Below are positions 6,413 through 9,818 of a stretch of DNA of 9,818 nt, in pieces. The notes below the pieces were generated by a model that was not told the DNA's origin, made no database searches, and worked only from the letters and a program-made list of their open reading frames with translations. Every line of letters starts with the position of its first letter. The stretch's first letter is position 1. The DNA comes from an uncultured Collinsella sp. (lineage in GTDB: Bacteria > Actinomycetota > Coriobacteriia > Coriobacteriales > Coriobacteriaceae): positions 1 to 9,818 of the forward strand of contig CAKUFW010000074.1 of NCBI GenBank assembly GCA_934650975.1, given 5' to 3'. The position numbers and the translations under genes were made by a program.

Positions 6413-6790
6413 ATTCGGCCTCCCTGCCGAACCGCCACCAGCATTTTTCGAGTTATGCGGTCCCCCTGCTGACTCACCACGTAACGCCGCCAAAATTTCT
6501 TGAGCGCTCTTGTCCTAATCTGAGCGTATTCAAGCCTTTTCAAGCGGATATTCCCAGAATCAAACACAGCAAAGTACGCATAACATCCCAAGACGGCATC
6601 TTGGCGCTGCAAATGATCCCCGGAAAACCGCACAACTCGATTTTTGCAGGTGGGCGGAAAGTGCGACCGCCCTATGCCCCATATTTGCATTCTCCGTGCG
6701 ATATTAGATTCAAAGCAACCATTTCCATACGGGAATGACCTCAAATAACGCCATGCTTCATTTCAACAATCTAGGCCTCCGTGGGCAAGC
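6413..6790. other. Intergenic stretch without a convincing gene
   Basis: No open reading frame here has a good ribosome site or a recognisable product. A 111-codon leftward frame from a TTG at 6744 and an overlapping rightward frame to 6738 both exist, but their composition (many Arg, Cys, Phe and Ile) is unlike the neighbouring genes. Base composition is visibly more A+T-rich than the flanking genes. Two small hairpins are present: CCAAGA-cggca-TCTTGG (6588-6604) and GGGCGG/CCGCCC (6652-6672). A degenerate mobile element or noncoding RNA is possible. Confidence 0.4.
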
Positions 6791-6880
6791 TGGGGGCTTC
6801 GAACCTGCCAGATAACGCAACTTCTCGTGCAGGACGAGAAGTTGAAGGTAGATTTTCAGGCATGTCCCAAAAAACTACCT
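6791..6880. repeat. Dispersed repeat, copy 2 (hairpin 2 inverted relative to copy 1)
   Basis: The first half is in direct orientation with copy 1: CTTCGAACC, then AACGCAACTTCTCGTG. Here hairpin 1 is perfect, CAACTTCTCGT / ACGAGAAGTTG (11 bases). The following 35-base hairpin 2 (about 6846-6880) matches the reverse complement of hairpin 2 in copy 1 at 32 of 35 positions, as seen from the loop GGCATGTCCC here against GGGACATGCC there. Confidence 0.6.
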
Positions 6881-6889
6881 CCAAAAGAC

Positions 6890-6923
6890 AGGCGCCCCAA
6901 GCCCATTGGGACCAAGAGCGCCT
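6890..6923. repeat. Nested hairpin after repeat copy 2
   Basis: AGGCGC (6890-6895) pairs with GCGCCT (6918-6923), and inside it CCCAA (6896-6900) pairs with TTGGG (6906-6910). No T-run follows. It may be the distal end of the repeat or a weak terminator; function is unassigned. Confidence 0.35.
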
Positions 6924-6987
6924 TACATCTAAAAATTATCAGCCCAGTTCCGAAAAGCGAGCCGCATGCGACAACCATGTAGCCACA

Positions 6988-7124
6988 GGCCCCGGGAGAG
7001 CGGGGGCACCGGCTTAGGTTTATCGCGAGTTCCGCACGAACAGGAGGCCACTTAATGTGGCCTCCGTCGTGAGCAGGACTGTAGAGCAGGAAACCTAAGC
7101 CGGTGTCCCCGCTCTCCCGGGGCC
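6988..7124. repeat. 137-base foldback element with 34-base arms
   Basis: The left arm (6988-7021, starting GGCCCCGGGAGAGCGG) and right arm (7091-7124) are reverse complements over 34 bases, with a single position that would be G-U in RNA. Inside, CACGA/TCGTG (7035-7039 and 7067-7071) enclose GGAGGCCAC-ttaat-GTGGCCTCC (7043-7065). The result is a three-tier hairpin starting seven bases after the stop codon of the leftward Toprim gene. No T-run follows, so it is not a standard terminator, although it would fold in that gene's 3' RNA. Alternatives are a non-autonomous mobile element (MITE-like) with long terminal inverted repeats, or a structured RNA. Confidence 0.75.
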
Positions 7125-7131
7125 GACGGAA

Positions 7132-9315
7132 CTAATTATTAAGCATACGGTCGAAGCTTCCCGAGTCGCCATCCCGATAGTCGGCCGTCATCAGGATCTC
7201 CTGCGGAATACGCCCGCCCTCGCGCAACACGTTGCGGAACTGCACGCGCGTAACCATGGGCAGATCTTTGATCGTCGCCGCCAGGTTCTGCGGTACGCCC
7301 TGGTTGGCAGCCGCGGGCTCGCACTCGCCACCGGCCTTCACGCGACGCTTGTGCTCGGCAAGCATGGCACGATACATGCCGGCATGCAGGCGAATCTCAA
7401 CGACGTTGGCGTTGCGGGCCTGCTCGACGATGCGCGCGCCCTCTCGATCGATGTCGCCCACGTAATAGACGTAGTTAAAGCGATAGCCGATCTCGGCCAG
7501 ATAATCATCCAGTGCGTGTGAGACGCTCGCCTTGCAGCCGCCACCAAAGATGACGCCGCCGACCTTGGTGCCAAAGAGCTTGGCATGCTTGCGGCCGCGC
7601 AGGAGTTTGACGATCTCGTCGTAGGTGTCCAGATTCTCGACCATAATGAACGGCTTGTCGGCACCCAGCGTAAAGAAGCCCGTAAAGTGCACGGGGCGGT
7701 TGGGGGCGACCTTAATCGCCTGCATGCTGATGCCCTTTTCGGTCATACGCCTGATCAAGCGCTCACCGTGCTTGCCGTCAAAAGCCTTCTCGTCATTGAA
7801 AATCTGGTAGGCACGCTGACGACGCGAGGCAACCGGCGTGTCGACGCCGCGGTTCTGCTCAATCCAAGCCTGGATGATTGCGATCTCCTCGGCAATCTTG
7901 CGGTTGGACATCTCGTTGTGCTGAGTGCGCTGCGGAGCCTTTTTGCCGTCCTTGCCCTCGACCTTAACGATTTGGGTCTGCTGTTCCTTAATCTTGGAGA
8001 GCGCCGTAGGCGTGGGGACGACCTTGAGCAGCTGCCTGCCTAGGACACGGGCCAGGGCAAACGCTGAGACCTCGCTATGGCCGGTCGACTCAGACTGCTG
8101 GGCAGCCGTATCTGCTGCGGCAGGCTCGGGCTTCTTCTGAGACTTGCGCCTAGAATCGCCTTGAACATTGCGCTCGCGTTTCGGCGTAGACGCCTGCTTC
8201 TGCGGGCGCTCGGACTTGCCCTCCTTCGCCGACTGGCGCTTGGGCTGCTCCACCGGAGCGTCCGCCTTTGCATCTTCGTCGCGCGATGTCACTTGTTCAG
8301 CAGCAGTCTGAGCATTTGAGCCACGGCCACCGCGATGACGACGACGGCGAGGCTTACTCGAGGTGCTCTCCCCCGCCTGCTCGCCCGTAGGCTGCTGGCC
8401 CTGAGTCTCCGCATCGGACGCAGCCTGCTGCTCAACAGGCTTCTGTTCACGAACTTCCGGCTCGGCAGGCTTCTCAGGCACTTCCGCTTGCGCCGCAGGA
8501 ACCTGATCGACCTTCTCCTGACGCCTTACGGGATACGCGCGATCCACAAAGCCGCGACCGGGACGACACGAGCCCGATGCCTTCTTGGCCGGCTTCTCGG
8601 AATCGCCCGCGACCTCGGCAGACTCTTCGGCCTCGTGCACAACATCCTGCTGCTCGGCCTTAAAGTGCGCACCGCGACGACGCTTGGGCTTCTGAGGCTC
8701 AGCGGGCTTCTGCTCTTTCACAGGCTCCTGCGGCTCGGCAACGGGCTCGCTCTCGACAGTCTCGATATCGGCCCCGTCCTTTTGAGCCACAGCACGACGG
8801 AAGCGCTCCTGCTGGGCGCGGCGCTGCGCATCACGCTTGCCGCCTCCGCCAAAGCCGCCTCGGCCCGCCTTGGCGGTAAAGGCACGCACAACATGCTCAT
8901 CGAGCAGCTCGTCTGTATCGATATGCTCACGCGGGGCAACTTCTTCCGTAGCAGACACCTCAACGGAATCATCGACGGAAACCTCTTCGGCAACCTCGAC
9001 AAGCTGCTCCTGGGCATCATGAATCTCGGCATTGATGGTATAGAACGCCGGGCGGCCGTTAATGCCGCTGCCCTCGATCTTGGTCACAATCTTTGCCGCG
9101 ATAAGCTCGTCGCGCATCGCCTTGGTATCGCACTCCTTATCCACGGAGCGGAAAATCTGCGCCAGCGCGCTCGACTTAATCTTGAGCGCCTTGCGGCAGA
9201 GCAGGTCGTAGGCAACCAGCTTGGCCCGCTCGGCAGAAAGCGACGTTTGTCCGCTCAGACGCTCAGCCAGAGCATCGACATTTTGTTGGTTATCGGAATA
9301 TACCGTCTTGGCCAC
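7132..9315 (-). CDS. JetD-like Toprim (DUF2220-type) protein with winged helix and long disordered linker
   Basis: The 727-residue product has three regions. Residues about 5-100 look like a winged helix (SAERAKLVAYDLLCRKALKI, then a GRPAFYTI wing). Residues about 105-414 are low-complexity and charged (Glu, Pro, Gln, Lys, Ala), with RGG-like patches GRGGFGGGGKR and RRRRHRGGRG. Residues 415-727 carry IFNDEK, then a Toprim fold: E560 in MVENLDTY, GGG at 591-593, and YYVGDIDREG with D621 and D623. This set resembles the C-terminus of JetD, the nuclease subunit of Wadjet plasmid-defence systems, which is related to Spo11/TopoVI-A. No JetA, JetB or JetC gene is visible. DNA binding and metal-dependent cleavage are inferred from the fold. 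I chose GTG 9315, preceded by GAAAGGGG; in-frame ATGs lie further upstream. Confidence 0.72.
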   Translation of the reverse strand: MAKTVYSDNQQNVDALAERLSGQTSLSAERAKLVAYDLLCRKALKIKSSALAQIFRSVDKECDTKAMRDELIAAKIVTKIEGSGINGRPAFYTINAEIHDAQEQLVEVAEEVSVDDSVEVSATEEVAPREHIDTDELLDEHVVRAFTAKAGRGGFGGGGKRDAQRRAQQERFRRAVAQKDGADIETVESEPVAEPQEPVKEQKPAEPQKPKRRRGAHFKAEQQDVVHEAEESAEVAGDSEKPAKKASGSCRPGRGFVDRAYPVRRQEKVDQVPAAQAEVPEKPAEPEVREQKPVEQQAASDAETQGQQPTGEQAGESTSSKPRRRRHRGGRGSNAQTAAEQVTSRDEDAKADAPVEQPKRQSAKEGKSERPQKQASTPKRERNVQGDSRRKSQKKPEPAAADTAAQQSESTGHSEVSAFALARVLGRQLLKVVPTPTALSKIKEQQTQIVKVEGKDGKKAPQRTQHNEMSNRKIAEEIAIIQAWIEQNRGVDTPVASRRQRAYQIFNDEKAFDGKHGERLIRRMTEKGISMQAIKVAPNRPVHFTGFFTLGADKPFIMVENLDTYDEIVKLLRGRKHAKLFGTKVGGVIFGGGCKASVSHALDDYLAEIGYRFNYVYYVGDIDREGARIVEQARNANVVEIRLHAGMYRAMLAEHKRRVKAGGECEPAAANQGVPQNLAATIKDLPMVTRVQFRNVLREGGRIPQEILMTADYRDGDSGSFDRMLNN

Positions 9316-9349
9316 GGGGCCCCTTTCATATGCACACATATACGTCCAT

Positions 9350-9379
9350 ATGGTACAACGCGCGCCGCCATCCACGCAA
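9350..9379 (-). promoter_or_regulatory. Weak candidate promoter of the Toprim gene
   Basis: Leftward, TTGCGT (9379-9374) and TACCAT (9355-9350) are 18 bases apart. The match is weak (three and four of six), but the position between the upstream terminator and the GTG start is right. Confidence 0.28.
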
Positions 9380-9417
9380 AACATCTGCGAGAACGCCCCG
9401 GCATCACCCGTCTTTAC

Positions 9418-9455
9418 AAAAAAGGCCGGGCCCGCGTAGCGCGGACCCGGCCTTT
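9418..9455 (-). terminator. Strong intrinsic terminator of the right-edge gene
   Basis: Arms 9421-9436 (AAAGGCCGGGCCCGCG) and 9440-9455 pair over 16 bases with one mismatch around a 3-base loop. Leftward, the stem runs into six T (9423-9418). It lies 40 bases after the stop codon of the membrane-protein gene and separates it from the Toprim gene. Confidence 0.88.
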
Positions 9456-9494
9456 CCGAGTCATATAGATGGAGGATTCAATCCGTCCGATCGG

Positions 9495-9818
9495 CTAGGC
9501 CTTGGCGGCCTCGGCGTCGGCAGGAGCCTCGGCGGCAGCAGCGCGACCATACTCGGCCTTGCCCATCTCGGACCACTCGGGCTCCTCATCGGGCATGGAG
9601 CCGGCCTCCTTGCCGAAGAGCTCCTTGAGGCAGTTGACGGCAACGATGAGGCCCAGGACCATCAGCAGGACGGCAAAGACGAGCTGCAGGCCCTTGGTGG
9701 CGGCAACGGAGACGGCGGCCGTGGTGGCGGTAGCCGGGATGGTGCCGAAGAAGCCGTAGGCCTGGACAGCGGTCATGCAGCCCATGGCGCTCTGGACCAG
9801 CGAGGTGAAGGTGCAGCA
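9495..9818 (-). CDS. C-terminus of a membrane protein (cut by window edge), possibly CstA-like transporter
   Basis: The frame is open to the right edge, so the internal ATG at 9785 is probably not the start. The visible 107 residues begin CCTFTSLVQSAMGCM, continue with a small-residue-rich stretch (FFGTIPATATTAAVSVAA) and one strong membrane helix (LQLVFAVLLMVLGLIVAVNCL). They end in an Ala/Glu-rich acidic cytoplasmic-type tail. The layout fits the last helices of a multi-pass transporter. A carbon-starvation CstA-type peptide/pyruvate transporter came to mind from the ITSLVQ-like segment, but this is a weak guess; another transporter family is equally possible. A strong terminator follows the gene. 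Confidence 0.6.
   Translation of the reverse strand, partial: CCTFTSLVQSAMGCMTAVQAYGFFGTIPATATTAAVSVAATKGLQLVFAVLLMVLGLIVAVNCLKELFGKEAGSMPDEEPEWSEMGKAEYGRAAAAEAPADAEAAKA

Noticed and set aside
6352..6744. Protein genes of 111-128 codons on either strand
   Set aside because: No ribosome site, no recognisable domain, overlap with repeats, and mutually overlapping frames.
6276..6880. CRISPR array
   Set aside because: There are only two repeat copies, about 500 bases apart, with no regular spacers and no cas genes.
6988..7124. Integron attC site or standard bidirectional terminator
   Set aside because: The expected GTTRRRY/RYYYAAC core sites are not at the ends, and no T-run follows either arm.
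7132..9315. Complete Wadjet defence system
   Set aside because: Only a JetD-like C-terminal domain is seen; the neighbours are repeats and a membrane-protein gene, not JetA, JetB or JetC.
8335..9468. 377-codon rightward open frame
   Set aside because: It is antisense to the Toprim protein gene and runs across its promoter and a terminator; its Leu/Arg-rich content is what the reverse of a Glu/Gln/Lys-rich linker gives.

Overview
The window is high-GC, low-repeat chromosomal DNA whose codons mostly end in G or C. The gene families and style (Tat-type sugar-binding lipoprotein, PTS permease, dispersed intergenic repeats) suggest an actinobacterial gut anaerobe of the Coriobacteriia, most like Collinsella. 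This placement comes from general familiarity, not from a search.

Region 1 (1-3921) is a sugar-uptake locus. A leftward gene for an ABC-transporter sugar-binding lipoprotein runs off the left edge. Next to it is a leftward GntR/HutC regulator resembling the trehalose repressor TreR. Divergent from the regulator is a large gene encoding a PTS EIIC-EIIB permease of the maltose/alpha-glucoside type, fused at its C-terminus to a complete HAD-type sugar phosphatase. Four related palindromes (consensus about TTGTTYRAACAA) lie at the promoters of the lipoprotein, regulator and permease genes, which suggests one regulator controls all three. The fusion suggests that the sugar is phosphorylated during import and then dephosphorylated by the same protein.

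Region 2 (3922-6107) holds two rightward housekeeping-type genes: a trans-polyprenyl diphosphate synthase and a protein with two peptidoglycan-binding domains but no visible signal peptide.

Region 3 (6108-7131) starts with tRNA-Gln(UUG) and its terminator, then about 870 bases without a convincing protein gene. This part is rich in structured repeats: two copies of an approximately 95-base dispersed repeat whose second module is inverted between copies, a 27-base REP-like palindrome, and a 137-base foldback element with 34-base arms.

Region 4 (7132-9818) is leftward. It holds a 727-residue protein with an N-terminal winged helix, a very long disordered charged linker with RGG-like patches, and a C-terminal Toprim domain like that of the Wadjet nuclease subunit JetD (DUF2220). 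No other Wadjet genes are visible. Upstream of it, a strong terminator closes a gene that enters from the right edge and encodes the C-terminus of a membrane protein.

The observations most worth following up are the permease-phosphatase fusion with its operator set, the stand-alone JetD-like protein, and the foldback and dispersed repeats of region 3.
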